From NCBI GenBank assembly GCA_016704435.1, contig JADJAB010000011.1:62001-126000 (forward strand): a stretch of 64,000 nucleotides of DNA, in the 5' to 3' direction. This DNA is from Rhodobacter sp. (GTDB lineage: Bacteria; Pseudomonadota; Alphaproteobacteria; Rhodobacterales; Rhodobacteraceae). Made by a program: the position numbers and the translations under genes. How positions within the stretch are numbered: position 1 is the first letter of the stretch; the number at the start of each line of letters is the position of its first letter. Shown here piece by piece: positions 1-9,248 of this stretch. Below the pieces are notes generated by a model. It searched no databases and was not told the origin of the DNA. It worked only from the letters and a program-made list of their open reading frames with translations.

Positions 1-130
1 GCCTTCGGGCGGCTTTTCGCTACTGTCCGGGGCCGCTGAACGCGGCCTTTGCCGAGCCGGGGCTTGCCCATCAGGTGGCTGGGAAAGTTCCGACGCTGCT
101 TTGCCAGCATCCAGGTCAGTGAACGAGATT

Positions 131-180
131 GACTCCATTTAGAACGTTCCATATCGTTTCTTGTATCGTTCCAAAATGGG
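131..180 (+). promoter_or_regulatory. Putative operator upstream of the catabolic operon
   Basis: An imperfect inverted repeat is visible: CCATTTAGAACG at 135-146 faces CGTTCCAAAATGG at 167-179, and the 8-base palindrome GAACGTTC (142-149) lies inside the left arm. The repeat sits just before the first gene of a 16-kb operon that ends in a LacI-type regulator, so it is a reasonable operator candidate. The regulator has not been identified. Bases 1-122 before it show no recognisable gene. Confidence 0.35.
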
Positions 181-189
181 TGACTCGAG

Positions 190-1191
190 ATGCGGTGGGG
201 ATTGATCGGCGCCAGCGCCATAGCCGAGAACCACATGATTCCGGCGATGCGCCATGCCCATCAAGAGATCGTAGCGGTGATGAGCGGGACGGCCGATCGC
301 GCCGCCGCATTTGCCGCGGCCCAGGGCATCGCGAAGGCGACATCGGACCTGGCCGACCTTCTTGGCGACCCGGCGATCGAGGCAGTCTACATCTCTTCGA
401 CCAATGAAAAGCACTTTGCCCAGGCGATGGCGTCCATCGCGGCGGGCAAGCATGTGCTGTGCGAAAAGCCGCTTGCCATGTCGCTGGACGAAGCAAGGGA
501 AATGGTGCGCGCGGCCGAAGGCGCAGGCCTGGTCTTTGCCACCAACCATCACCTGCGCTGCTCGGGCAGCCATCGGGCCATCCGGGGCCTGATCGCCTCG
601 GGCCGCATCGGCCGGGTGCTGTCCTTGCGCCTCTTTCATGCGGTCCACCTGCCGGAATCGCTGCGGGGCTGGCGGCTTACCGATCCGGGGGCTGGCGGTG
701 GCGTGATCCCGGACATCACAGTGCATGACGCGGATGTCGCGCGCTTTCTGTTGGGGGAAGACCCGCAGACGGTGGTCGCGCAGATGTGCGCCTCGGGTCT
801 GGGTCAGGGCGTCGAGGACAGCGCGATGTCGGTCTGGACCATGCCCTCGGGCACGATGGTGCAAAGCCATGAGAGCTTTACCCATCCCTTCGCGGGCTCG
901 GGGCTTGAGGTGCATGGTACCGAAGGCTCGATCTTTGCGCGCGGTGTGATGACCCAGCGCCCGGTAGGCGAGATCGAACTGGTCACCGCGGCGGGCCGCG
1001 AGCCGGTGCCGTTTTCGGCGCATGATCTTTATGTGCAGGGCATCGAAGAGTTCGCGCAGGCTGTGGCGGGCAAGGGGCAACCGGCGGCCAGCGGCTGGGA
1101 CGGCGTCGCCTCGCTTGCCGTGGCGCTTGCGGTGCGCGAGGCCGCGAGGACCGGCGCCCGGCAGACCGTCGGCTACGGAGAGGGGGCATGA
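190..1191 (+). CDS. Gfo/Idh/MocA family NAD(P)-dependent oxidoreductase
   Basis: This 333-residue protein is a sugar or cyclitol dehydrogenase of the Gfo/Idh/MocA family. The N-terminal Rossmann fold begins with GLIGAS at about residue 4, and the family motif CEKPLA is near residue 92, where the lysine belongs to the catalytic EKP triad. Length is normal. The stop overlaps the CoA-transferase start by 4 bases (ATGA-type), which points to translational coupling. As first gene of the operon it probably oxidises a sugar-like substrate or an oxidised intermediate made by the GMC enzymes downstream. The exact substrate cannot be read from the sequence. Confidence 0.85.
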   Translation: MRWGLIGASAIAENHMIPAMRHAHQEIVAVMSGTADRAAAFAAAQGIAKATSDLADLLGDPAIEAVYISSTNEKHFAQAMASIAAGKHVLCEKPLAMSLDEAREMVRAAEGAGLVFATNHHLRCSGSHRAIRGLIASGRIGRVLSLRLFHAVHLPESLRGWRLTDPGAGGGVIPDITVHDADVARFLLGEDPQTVVAQMCASGLGQGVEDSAMSVWTMPSGTMVQSHESFTHPFAGSGLEVHGTEGSIFARGVMTQRPVGEIELVTAAGREPVPFSAHDLYVQGIEEFAQAVAGKGQPAASGWDGVASLAVALAVREAARTGARQTVGYGEGA

Positions 1192-2758
1192 GCAAGCTGG
1201 TCACGGCGGCCGAAGCGGTGTCCCGGATCGGCGACGGGGCGGTGGTGACCGTGTCGTCGTCCTCGGCGCTGGGCTGCCCCGATCTTGTGTTGAAGGCGCT
1301 GGGCGACCGGTTCCGCGCCGAAGGCCACCCGCGCGGCATCACCACGCTGCACCCCATCGCCGCGGGCGACATGTATGGCGTCGCAGGGATGGACCATCTG
1401 GCGCAGGACGGGCTGCTGGCACGGGTGCTGGCGGGATCCTACCCCTCGGGGCCGTCCAGTCTGCCGATGCCGGGCATCTGGCAGATGATCGTCGGCGACC
1501 GGTTGGCGGCCTGGAACGTGCCCTCGGGCATCCTGTTCGACATGCACCGCGAAGCGGCGGCTCGTCGGCCCGGCGTGCTGACCAAGGTGGGGATGGAGAC
1601 CTTTGTCGATCCCACCCGCGAAGGCTGTGCGATGAACGCGACGGCTGCGGCGGCGCCGATCGTCAAGCGGGTGGAATTCGGCGGCGAGACCTGGCTGCAT
1701 TTTCCGAACATCATTCCCGATGTCTGCATCCTGCGCGCCACCACGGCGGATGAACGCGGCAACCTGACCTATGAACACGAAGGCGCCTATCTGGGCGGAC
1801 TGGAGCAGGCAATCTGCGTGCGCAACCACGGCGGGCTGGTGATCGCGCAGGTCAAGCGGGTCACCGTCGCGGATCCTTGCGCCCGCATGACGTGCGGGTG
1901 CCGGGCCATCTGGTCGATCTGATCGTGATCGACCCCGACCAGCGGCAGACCACCGAAACACCCTATGACCCCGCGATCTCGGGCCAGATCATGCGGCCCT
2001 GGTCCAGCTTTGCGCTGGCCGAGCACGGGATCGAGAAGGTCATCGCCCGCCGCGCCGCGATGGAGCTGAAGGGCGGCATGACCGCCAACCTCGGCTTCGG
2101 CATCAGCGCGCTGGTGCCGCGTATCCTTCTGGAAGAAGGCCACCCCGAGGCGGTGACCTGGGCCATCGAACAGGGCGCCGTGGGGGGCATGCCGCTGACC
2201 GGCTTCGCCTTTGGCTGCGCGTCGAATGCCGATGCCTATGTGCCCTCGCCGCAGCAGTTCATCTACTTTCAGGGCGGCGGGTTCGACATGTCGTTCCTGT
2301 CCTTCCTGGAGGTCGACATCGAAGGCAACGTCAACGTCTCGAAACTGGCCAAGAAGCCCTATCTGACGGCGGGTTGCGGCGGGTTCGTCGACATCACCGC
2401 GCATGCCCGCAAGATCGTCTTTTCCGGCTGGTTCGAGGCCGGGGCAGGGACTGCGCTGGACGAGACGGGCATCCGCGTGACCGCGCCCGGCAGGTTCACC
2501 AAAATGGTGGACCGGGTGGAGCATGTCACTTTTTCCGGCAACCGGGCGCGAGCACAGGGGCAAGATGTGCTCTATGTCACCGAACGCTGCGTGATGCGGC
2601 TGTCCGACAGCGGCCTTGTGGCGACCGAGATCATGCCGGGAATCGAGCCTGCGCGCGATATCGTGGCGGCCAGCCAGGGGCGGGTGAAGGTGGCCGAAAA
2701 TGCCGTGACCATGCCCCTGTCGCTGTTGTCCACCGGCCCGATGGGGTGGCAGCCATGA
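1188..2758 (+). pseudogene. Fused acyl-CoA:acetate/3-ketoacid CoA-transferase, frameshifted
   Basis: The reading frame is a YdiF/propionate-CoA-transferase type enzyme that carries both CoA-transferase domains in one chain and moves CoA between carboxylic acids. The first half runs 1188 to about 1875 and the second half continues to 2758 in another frame. The break is at GATCCTTGCG (about 1873-1882); one extra C restores the expected ADPLRPHDVRVPGHL junction and a protein of 523 residues, the usual length. The catalytic glutamate is intact in AIEQGAVGGMP of the second half. It lies between an oxidoreductase and an enoyl-CoA hydratase, suggesting activation of an organic acid for beta-oxidation-like steps. 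It may be a sequencing error rather than a real lesion. Confidence 0.8.
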
Positions 2759-3358
2759 GCGCGGTTCATTTGCAGATCGCCGGCCGGGTGGCAGAGCTGC
2801 GGCTGGACAATCCGGCCCGGCTGAACGCATTTACGGTGGACATGCTGGCAGAGTTTCGACCGTCTGGCGCGACTGGCGCGACCGACCATCGCCGTTCTGA
2901 CCGGCCATGCCTTCGGTGGCGGGCTGGAACTGGCGGCGGCCTGCGACCTGCGGGTGATGGTGCCCAAGGCGACAATTGCCCTGCCCGAGGCCGGAATCGG
3001 CATCGTTCCGGGCTGGTCGGGCACGCAGCGGCTGGCGCGGCTTCTGCCCGAGGCGGTGCTGAAGGAAATGGCGCTGTTCGGTCGCCGCGTCGGGGCGGAT
3101 CGCTGCCTTGCAGTCGGCTTTGCGGCCGAGGTGGCGGAGGACCCGCGCGCCGCGGCCGAGGCCATGGCCGCAAGGGCCTGCGAACTGTCCCCCCGCGCGG
3201 TCGAGATCAACAAGGCGATGATCCATGCCGGTGCTGGCGAAGACGCCGCCGCGATGATCGAGGCGCTGGGCAGCGCCGCCATAGCCGCCAGCGACGACCG
3301 CAGCGAAGGCGTCGGCGCATTTCGCGACAAGCGCAAGCCCAGCTTCACAGGAGGCTGA
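2755..3358 (+). pseudogene. Enoyl-CoA hydratase/isomerase with internal deletion
   Basis: The start (VAELRLDNPARLNAF) and the rest (RPTIAVLTGHAFGGGLELAAA, then ALPEAGIGIVPGWSGTQRL) are clear crotonase-family sequence, but they are in different frames. At about 2852-2856 the chain jumps from VDMLAE directly to FDRLARLARPT. About 176 bases are missing relative to a normal gene of roughly 260 codons, including the loop that forms the first half of the oxyanion hole. The protein cannot be functional as read. The ATG overlaps the CoA-transferase stop by 4 bases. Unlike the single-base shifts elsewhere in the window, this is a true deletion or an assembly collapse. Confidence 0.75.
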
Positions 3359-3361
3359 GGC

Positions 3362-4855
3362 ATGACCGAACTGACCCTGATTCCCGGCCTTGGCACCGCC
3401 CTTCCCGCCCCGCGCAGGAACCGCCATTTCATTGATGGCGGCTTGGTCGACAGCGCCTCGGGCGAGGTCACCGACCGGCTGTCGCCGGCGCATGGCGTCT
3501 TGGTCAGCCACTCGGCCGCCGGGGGCGCGGCCGAGGCCGAGGCCGCCATCCGTGCCGCGCGCCGTGCCTTTGACGATGGCCGGTGGAGCCGCCTGTCCGG
3601 CAAGGCCCGCGCGACGGTCCTCTTGAAGGTCGCCGACCTGATCGAGACGCTGGAATCGGGCAAGCCGATCACCCAGTCTCGCGGCGAGGTCGCGGGGGCG
3701 GCCGACCTTTGGCGCTATGCCGCTGCACTGGCCCGCACGGTCGAGGGCGACAGCCACAACGGCCTTGGCCCCGAGATTCTGGCCGTGGTGCTGAAGGAAC
3801 CGATCGGCGTGGTGTCGATCATCACGCCGTGGAACTTTCCGTTCTGGATCCTGTCGCAGAAGCTGCCCTTCGCGCTGGCGGCTGGTTGCACCTGCGTGGT
3901 GAAACCGTCGGAGATGACGCCGTCGACCACGGCAATGCTGGCCGATCTGTTGGTGGAAGCCGGACTTCCGGCAGGCGTGGTGAACATCGTGCTGGGCCTT
4001 GGCCAGCCGGTCGGCGCCGCGCTGACCGCGCATGACGACGTGGACATGATCAGCTTTACGGGGTCGACGGCGGTGGGCAAGCTGATCTCCCGCTCGGCCA
4101 GCGACACGCTGAAGAAAGTGGCGCTGGAACTGGGCGGCAAGAACCCGCAGGTGATCTTTCCCGACGCAGATCTGGACAGCGCCGCCGATGCGGTTACCTT
4201 TGGCGTGCATTTCAACGTGGGCCAATGCTGCAACTCGGGCAGCCGGATCATCGTGCATGAGGATATCGCCGAAGACTTCGTGGCCCGCGTTGTCGCCCTT
4301 TCGCGGCGGGTGGTCTTTGGCGATCCGCTGGATCCGGCCACGCAAGTGGGCGCCATCGTGACGCCCGAACACAACGCCAGGATCCACGCCCATGTGCAGG
4401 CTGCGCGTGCTGCTGGCGCGCGGGTTCTTCTGGGCGGTGCGGTGCTGCAGATCGCCGGCCTTGGCCCGCAGTTCTACCAGCCGACGGTGATCGCCGGTGT
4501 GACCCCCGACATGGCGATTGCGCGCGCCGAGGTATTCGGTCCCGTTCTGGTCGTCCTGACCTTCAGAACGCTGGACGAGGCAATCGCCCTGACCAACGAC
4601 TCCGACTACGGCCTGAGCGCCGGGGTATGGAGCGAAGATGTCCACACCTGCCTGACCTTCGCTCGCGCTGCGCAGGCCGGCACGGTCTGGACCAATACCT
4701 GGATGGACGGCTTTCCCGAAGTGACCTTTGGCGGCGTGAAGCAATCTGGTCAGGGGCGCGAGATCGGCCGCTATGGGCTGGAAGAATTCCTTGAGGTGAA
4801 ATCGCTGGTGATGCGGCTTGGCCGCACCCGGGCGCCTTGGGTGAAGACCCCCTGA
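3362..4855 (+). CDS. NAD(P)-dependent aldehyde dehydrogenase
   Basis: This 497-residue protein is a classical aldehyde dehydrogenase that oxidises an aldehyde to the acid. Visible signatures are the cofactor-fold stretch TPWNFPFWIL, the general-base glutamate in ALELGGKNPQ near residue 257, and the nucleophilic cysteine in VGQCCNSGSR near residue 290. Length is standard. It starts 3 bases after the hydratase stop. Similarity is to the betaine/aminobutyraldehyde branch, but the substrate cannot be assigned. In this operon it may oxidise an aldehyde produced by the GMC oxidoreductases or by a retro-aldol step. Confidence 0.88.
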   Translation: MTELTLIPGLGTALPAPRRNRHFIDGGLVDSASGEVTDRLSPAHGVLVSHSAAGGAAEAEAAIRAARRAFDDGRWSRLSGKARATVLLKVADLIETLESGKPITQSRGEVAGAADLWRYAAALARTVEGDSHNGLGPEILAVVLKEPIGVVSIITPWNFPFWILSQKLPFALAAGCTCVVKPSEMTPSTTAMLADLLVEAGLPAGVVNIVLGLGQPVGAALTAHDDVDMISFTGSTAVGKLISRSASDTLKKVALELGGKNPQVIFPDADLDSAADAVTFGVHFNVGQCCNSGSRIIVHEDIAEDFVARVVALSRRVVFGDPLDPATQVGAIVTPEHNARIHAHVQAARAAGARVLLGGAVLQIAGLGPQFYQPTVIAGVTPDMAIARAEVFGPVLVVLTFRTLDEAIALTNDSDYGLSAGVWSEDVHTCLTFARAAQAGTVWTNTWMDGFPEVTFGGVKQSGQGREIGRYGLEEFLEVKSLVMRLGRTRAPWVKTP

Positions 4856-4909
4856 CGATGAAGGGTCGGGGGTAAGGAACGAACACTGCAACGATGGGAG
4901 GAAAACCGG

Positions 4910-6163
4910 ATGCGTGGGTTCTTTGGACGGAAAATGACGATGGTCGCGGCGCTGCTGGCCACGACCGGAATGGCCTCGGCCGAGGATGTCGAGGTGCTGC
5001 ACTGGTGGACCAGCGGCGGCGAGGCGGCGGCACTGAACGTGCTGAAGGATGATCTGGCGGCTCAAGGGATTGGCTGGGTCGACATGCCGGTTGCAGGTGG
5101 TGGCGGTGAAGCTGCGATGACCGCCCTGCGCGCCCGTGTCACGGCGGGCGATGCACCGACTGCCGTGCAGATGCTGGGCTTTGATATTCAGGACTGGGCC
5201 GCCGAAGGCGCGCTTGGCAACCTGAACGATGTCGCCGCCGCCGAAGGCTGGGACGCGGTGATCCCGGCCGCGCTGCAGCGCTTCTCCAAGTATGACGGCA
5301 ACTGGATTGCGGCCCCGGTCAACGTTCATTCGACCAACTGGATCTGGATCAGCAAGTCGGCACTGGATGCCGCAGGCGGCAAGGCGCCGGAAACCTGGGA
5401 CGAGCTGGTGACGCTTCTGGATGCGATGAAGGCCAATGGCATCACGCCGATCGCCCATGGCGGGCAGGCCTGGCAGGATGCCACGATCTTCGACTCACTG
5501 GTCTTGGCCGAAGGCACGGATTTCTACAAAGCCGCCTTCGTCGATCTGGACCCCGCGGCGCTGGGTGGGGAAAAGATGGCCGACGCCTTCACCAAGCTGA
5601 TGAAGATGCGGACCTATTTCGACGACAACTTCTCGGGCCGCGACTGGAACCTGGCCTCGGCCATGGTCATCAATGGCGAGGCCGGGATGCAGTTCATGGG
5701 CGACTGGGCCAAGGGCGAATTCCTGAAGGCCGGCCAGGTGCCGGGCACCGATTTCGTCTGCATCCGGTTCCCCGGCACGCAAGGGGCCGTGACCTTCAAC
5801 TCTGATCAGTTCGCCATGTTCAACGTGCAGGGCGACGGCAAGAAAGCCGCTCAGGCCGCGATGGCCACGGCGATCGAAAGCCCGGGCTTCCAGTCGGCCT
5901 TCAACGTCGTGAAAGGCTCGGCCCCGGCGCGGACCGATGTACCGGACACCGACTTTGACGATTGCGGCAAGAAGGCGATCAAGGACCTGGCGGAAGCCAG
6001 CGCTGCCGACACGCTGTTCGGTTCGATGGCACATGGCCATGCCGCACCGGCCGCGGTGAAGAACGCCACTTATGACGTGATCACCGCTGCCGTGAACGGC
6101 GAATATGCCGATGGTGCCGCGGCCGCCGCTGCCCTGGCTGACGCCGTCGCCGCCGCGCAGTAG
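4910..6163 (+). CDS. Sugar ABC transporter, periplasmic substrate-binding protein
   Basis: This 417-residue family 1 solute-binding protein would capture a sugar in the periplasm for the permeases that follow. A signal peptide covers residues 1-24 and ends MASA-ED, and the mature chain begins with the LHWWTSGG motif seen in glucose/mannose-type binding proteins. A GGGAGG ribosome site precedes the ATG. Length is normal. A compound hairpin region follows the stop and probably keeps binding-protein mRNA in excess over permease mRNA. A shortened paralogue lies about 2 kb downstream. Confidence 0.88.
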   Translation: MRGFFGRKMTMVAALLATTGMASAEDVEVLHWWTSGGEAAALNVLKDDLAAQGIGWVDMPVAGGGGEAAMTALRARVTAGDAPTAVQMLGFDIQDWAAEGALGNLNDVAAAEGWDAVIPAALQRFSKYDGNWIAAPVNVHSTNWIWISKSALDAAGGKAPETWDELVTLLDAMKANGITPIAHGGQAWQDATIFDSLVLAEGTDFYKAAFVDLDPAALGGEKMADAFTKLMKMRTYFDDNFSGRDWNLASAMVINGEAGMQFMGDWAKGEFLKAGQVPGTDFVCIRFPGTQGAVTFNSDQFAMFNVQGDGKKAAQAAMATAIESPGFQSAFNVVKGSAPARTDVPDTDFDDCGKKAIKDLAEASAADTLFGSMAHGHAAPAAVKNATYDVITAAVNGEYADGAAAAAALADAVAAAQ

Positions 6164-6168
6164 CAGTC

Positions 6169-6241
6169 TTGCGGGGGGGCGGCTGTCGTTCCCCCGCAAA
6201 TTCCTTCGAAGGAATTTGCAAAGGTTTTCGAAAACCTTTGC
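6169..6241 (+). terminator. Compound palindromes, likely attenuator or mRNA-stabilising hairpins
   Basis: Three structures overlap between the binding-protein and permease genes. First, TTGCGGGGG (6169-6177) pairs with CCCCCGCAA (6191-6199). Second, a perfect 24-base palindrome spans 6196-6219 around TTCGAA. Third, another perfect 24-base palindrome spans 6218-6241 around TTCGAA and shares the GC dinucleotide with the second. Stem one and palindrome one compete for bases 6196-6199, so they cannot fully form together. No long T-run follows, so partial read-through is expected. Confidence 0.7.
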
Positions 6242-6273
6242 CGCCCGGACCCACCGGCAGGAAAGGAACGGCG

Positions 6274-7167
6274 ATGGCTGCGCCTGCAACCACCGATTTT
6301 CGCACGCGATTGCAGGACTGGCTGCCGAAACTGGTGCTGGCGCCGTCTTTCGCGGTGACGCTGCTGTTCGTCTACGGCTTCATCGCCTTCACGGTGGTGC
6401 TGTCGTTCACCGGATCGAAGATGCTGCCCCGCTATGACTTCGTCGGTTTCGAGAACTACGCCAAGCTCTTTGCCCTGCAGCACTGGCATATCGCGCTGCG
6501 AAACATCGCCATCTTTGCCAGCCTCTACATCGTGATCTGCACTCTGGTCGGCCTGTTGCTGGCGATCTTCCTTGACCCGAAGATCCGCGGCGAGGGCATG
6601 CTGCGGCCGATCTACCTTTATCCGATGGCGCTGTCGTTCATCGTCACCGGCACCGCGTGGAAATGGTTCCTCGACCCCGGCATCGGCTTGCAGAACGTTA
6701 TGCAGCAATGGGGCTGGGAAAGCTTTTCCTTCACCTGGATCAAGGACAGCAACATGGCGATCTATACGATCGTCCTGGCCGCCGTCTGGCAGACCTCGGG
6801 CTTTGTCATGGCGATGTTCCTGGCCGGTCTGCGCGGCATCGACAACGAGATCCTGAAGGCTGCGCAGATCGACGGGGCGTCGAACTGGCAGCTGTACCGC
6901 AGGATCGTCATTCCGCTCTTGCGGCCCGCCTTCCTGTCGGCCTTCGTGATCCTGAGCCACCTCGCGATCAAGTCCTATGACCTTGTCGTCGCGCTGACCG
7001 GCGGCGGCCCCGGCCGGGCAACGGAAATGCCCGCGACCTTCATGTATTCCTACACCTTCACCCGCAACCAGATGGGCATCGGCGCCTCTTCGGCGGTGAT
7101 CATGCTGATGACCATCGCGGCGATCATGGTGCCCTATCTCTATGCCGAACTGAGGGAGAAGCGCTGA
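6274..7167 (+). CDS. Sugar ABC transporter permease (MalF-type)
   Basis: This 297-residue inner-membrane permease of the binding-protein-dependent family has about six hydrophobic segments and the cytoplasmic EAA loop ILKAAQIDGASNWQLYRR, which docks the ATPase. The ATG at 6274 follows a GAAAGGA ribosome site; an earlier in-frame extension would run through the palindromes and was rejected. The stop overlaps the next permease start by one base (TGATG-type). Together with the genes around it this forms a CUT1-type sugar importer. Confidence 0.87.
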   Translation: MAAPATTDFRTRLQDWLPKLVLAPSFAVTLLFVYGFIAFTVVLSFTGSKMLPRYDFVGFENYAKLFALQHWHIALRNIAIFASLYIVICTLVGLLLAIFLDPKIRGEGMLRPIYLYPMALSFIVTGTAWKWFLDPGIGLQNVMQQWGWESFSFTWIKDSNMAIYTIVLAAVWQTSGFVMAMFLAGLRGIDNEILKAAQIDGASNWQLYRRIVIPLLRPAFLSAFVILSHLAIKSYDLVVALTGGGPGRATEMPATFMYSYTFTRNQMGIGASSAVIMLMTIAAIMVPYLYAELREKR

Positions 7168-8045
7168 TGGCCGCCGTCACGCAGGATACCGCCATTTCGA
7201 CCGGCCGCATCACACGGGTGTTCCTTTATCTGGTGCTGCTCTTGTTCGCTCTGTTCTACCTGTTGCCGCTCTATGTGATGGGGGTCAATTCGGTCAAACC
7301 GCTGGCCGAGATCACCGGCGGCAACATGATGGCGCTGCCGCAGGTCTGGACGCTGGACCCCTGGCGATCGGCCTGGTCCACCGCGCAGATCGGGATCGAG
7401 CCGACGGGGCTGAAGCCCTACTTCCTGAACTCCATCCTGATGGTGGTGCCCGCCGTGGCCATCTCGACCATCGTCGGCGCGCTGAACGGTTACGTGCTGA
7501 CCAAATGGCGGTTTCGCGGCGATACCTGGGTGTTCGGGCTGATGCTGTTTTCCTGCTTCATCCCGTTCCAGATCGTGCTGATCCCGATGGCGGTGGTGCT
7601 GGGCAAGCTGGGGCTGGCGGGATCGGTGCCGGGGCTGGTTCTGGTGCATGTGGTCTACGGGCTGGGCTTCACCACGCTTTATTTCCGCAACTACTATGCC
7701 GCCTTCCCGACCGAGCTGGTGCGGGCGGCGCAGATCGACGGAGCGGGGTTCTTCCGCATCTTCTGGCGCATCCTGCTGCCCGTTTCCGGCCCGATCGCCG
7801 TGGTCAGCGTGATCTGGCAGTTCACCAACATCTGGAACGATTTCCTGTTCGGTGCGTCCTTCGGCGGCACCAGCCAGCCGATGACCGTTGCCCTGAACAA
7901 CCTCGTCCAAAGCTCGACCGGCGTGAAGGAATACAACGTCCACTTCGCGGGCGCGATCCTTGCCGCGATTCCCACCCTCTTCGTCTACATCGTCGCAGGC
8001 CGCTATTTCGTGCGCGGGCTGATGGCGGGGTCGGTGAAGGGATAA
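7167..8045 (+). CDS. Sugar ABC transporter permease (MalG-type)
   Basis: The second permease subunit has 292 residues and pairs with the one before it to form the transmembrane channel. The EAA loop ELVRAAQIDGAGFFRIFWR is present near residue 190, and hydrophobic segments are spread along the chain. It overlaps the upstream permease by one base, so translation is probably coupled. Length and order (binding protein, MalF-type, MalG-type, ATPase) are those of carbohydrate uptake family 1. Confidence 0.87.
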   Translation: MAAVTQDTAISTGRITRVFLYLVLLLFALFYLLPLYVMGVNSVKPLAEITGGNMMALPQVWTLDPWRSAWSTAQIGIEPTGLKPYFLNSILMVVPAVAISTIVGALNGYVLTKWRFRGDTWVFGLMLFSCFIPFQIVLIPMAVVLGKLGLAGSVPGLVLVHVVYGLGFTTLYFRNYYAAFPTELVRAAQIDGAGFFRIFWRILLPVSGPIAVVSVIWQFTNIWNDFLFGASFGGTSQPMTVALNNLVQSSTGVKEYNVHFAGAILAAIPTLFVYIVAGRYFVRGLMAGSVKG

Positions 8046-8143
8046 GCCGACCGCTGGGGGGCAGGCACCGCCCGACGATCTACCGCTCAACCCAAGGCCC
8101 CGTATCCACAAGGACCGGGCGAACATCTGGCAGGAACTGCAAA

Positions 8144-9175
8144 ATGGGACGATTGCCCATTGCCACCTTACTAGCGCTGACAATGGGGAACGCCCATGTG
8201 TTCGCCGAACCCTCGGTTGAGGAGATGCATTTCTGGACTAGCGGCGGCGGGCCGGCGGCCCTGTCGGCCGTGCGCGACAAGGTCGTGGCGGCCATGCCGA
8301 TGCTGGGCCAGGATGTGATCGACTGGGCCAGCGAGGGGCTGTTGGGCGATGTCGATGCCCTGGTCGTGACCGAAAGCTGGGACGTCGCCCTGCCGCATGC
8401 GGTGAAGGACTTCACCAGGATCGACGGCCACAATATCTGCATGCCGACCAACATGGACCGGACCGAAATGATCTGGACCTCGACGGCCGCTTTCGACGCG
8501 ATCGGCGCGGCCTTTCCGACGACCCGGGAGGAGCTGAACGCCCTGGCGCCAAGGTTCCGCGAGGCCGGGAATATCCCGCCGGCGCATGGCGGGCATGCCC
8601 GGCAGGAGGTCGACAAGTTCGATGCAACCGCCACCAGCGTCGACGGGGCGGATTTCTACCACCGCGGCCTGATCGAACTGGACGACGCCACCCTGCGCGG
8701 GCCGGAAATGGTGGCATTGCTAGAAGAACTGGCCCAACTGCGTGGCATGGTCGACGAAAACGCGCCGGGCCGGGACTGGAACCTGGCCTCAGCCATGGTC
8801 ATCAACAGCGAGGCCGCGATGCAGATCATGGCCGGCTGGGCCAAGGGCGAATTCACCAACGCGGGCAAGCTGCCGGGTGAATATCGCGCCTGCATCCCGG
8901 TGCCGGGGGCCGAGGGCGATACCCTTGTCTTTCTGGTGACCGCCCTGTCGCTGTTCGCCCAGACCGACCCCGACCTGATCAAGGACCACGCGGTGCCGGC
9001 TTCTGCGATCATGGACAAGGACCTGCAGGTGGCCTTCAACCAGGCCAAGGGCGCCATCCCCGTCCGCCCCGACATCGACTGGTCGGGCATGGACGGCTGC
9101 GCGCAGGCAACCTCGGCCGCAATGTCAGCCACTGGCGCGGCCGCGCTTGCCGATGCGACAGAAGCGGCGACGTGA
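8144..9175 (+). CDS. Shortened paralogue of the sugar-binding protein
   Basis: This 343-residue frame is a diverged copy of the binding protein at 4910-6163. They share MHFWTSGG near the N-terminus, GRDWNLASAMVIN in the middle and a similar alanine-rich end. The copy lacks about 35 residues after RDKVVA and about 25 near the C-terminus (the part matching HGHAAPAAVKNATYD), and it keeps a signal peptide ending VFAEP. Both gaps keep the frame. A binding protein with these losses may not close around a sugar, so it may be a decaying duplicate or may have taken another role. It sits between the permease and ATPase genes, where a binding protein is unusual. Confidence 0.65.
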   Translation: MGRLPIATLLALTMGNAHVFAEPSVEEMHFWTSGGGPAALSAVRDKVVAAMPMLGQDVIDWASEGLLGDVDALVVTESWDVALPHAVKDFTRIDGHNICMPTNMDRTEMIWTSTAAFDAIGAAFPTTREELNALAPRFREAGNIPPAHGGHARQEVDKFDATATSVDGADFYHRGLIELDDATLRGPEMVALLEELAQLRGMVDENAPGRDWNLASAMVINSEAAMQIMAGWAKGEFTNAGKLPGEYRACIPVPGAEGDTLVFLVTALSLFAQTDPDLIKDHAVPASAIMDKDLQVAFNQAKGAIPVRPDIDWSGMDGCAQATSAAMSATGAAALADATEAAT

Positions 9176-9248
9176 AGTGCCACCGCGCCACCCCGCACTC
9201 CCCGGGGTGGGGCACCCAAGACCGAACGACCAGACCCGGAGACGACAT

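Noticed and set aside
1..122. Possible C-terminus of an upstream plus-strand gene ending in TGA at 120-122
   Set aside because: The 39 codons show no recognisable family and could be chance.
2831..5458. A long open frame on the minus strand opposite the hydratase, ALDH and binding-protein genes
   Set aside because: It is a product of high GC. Its translation has no domain, while the plus strand carries clear motifs throughout.
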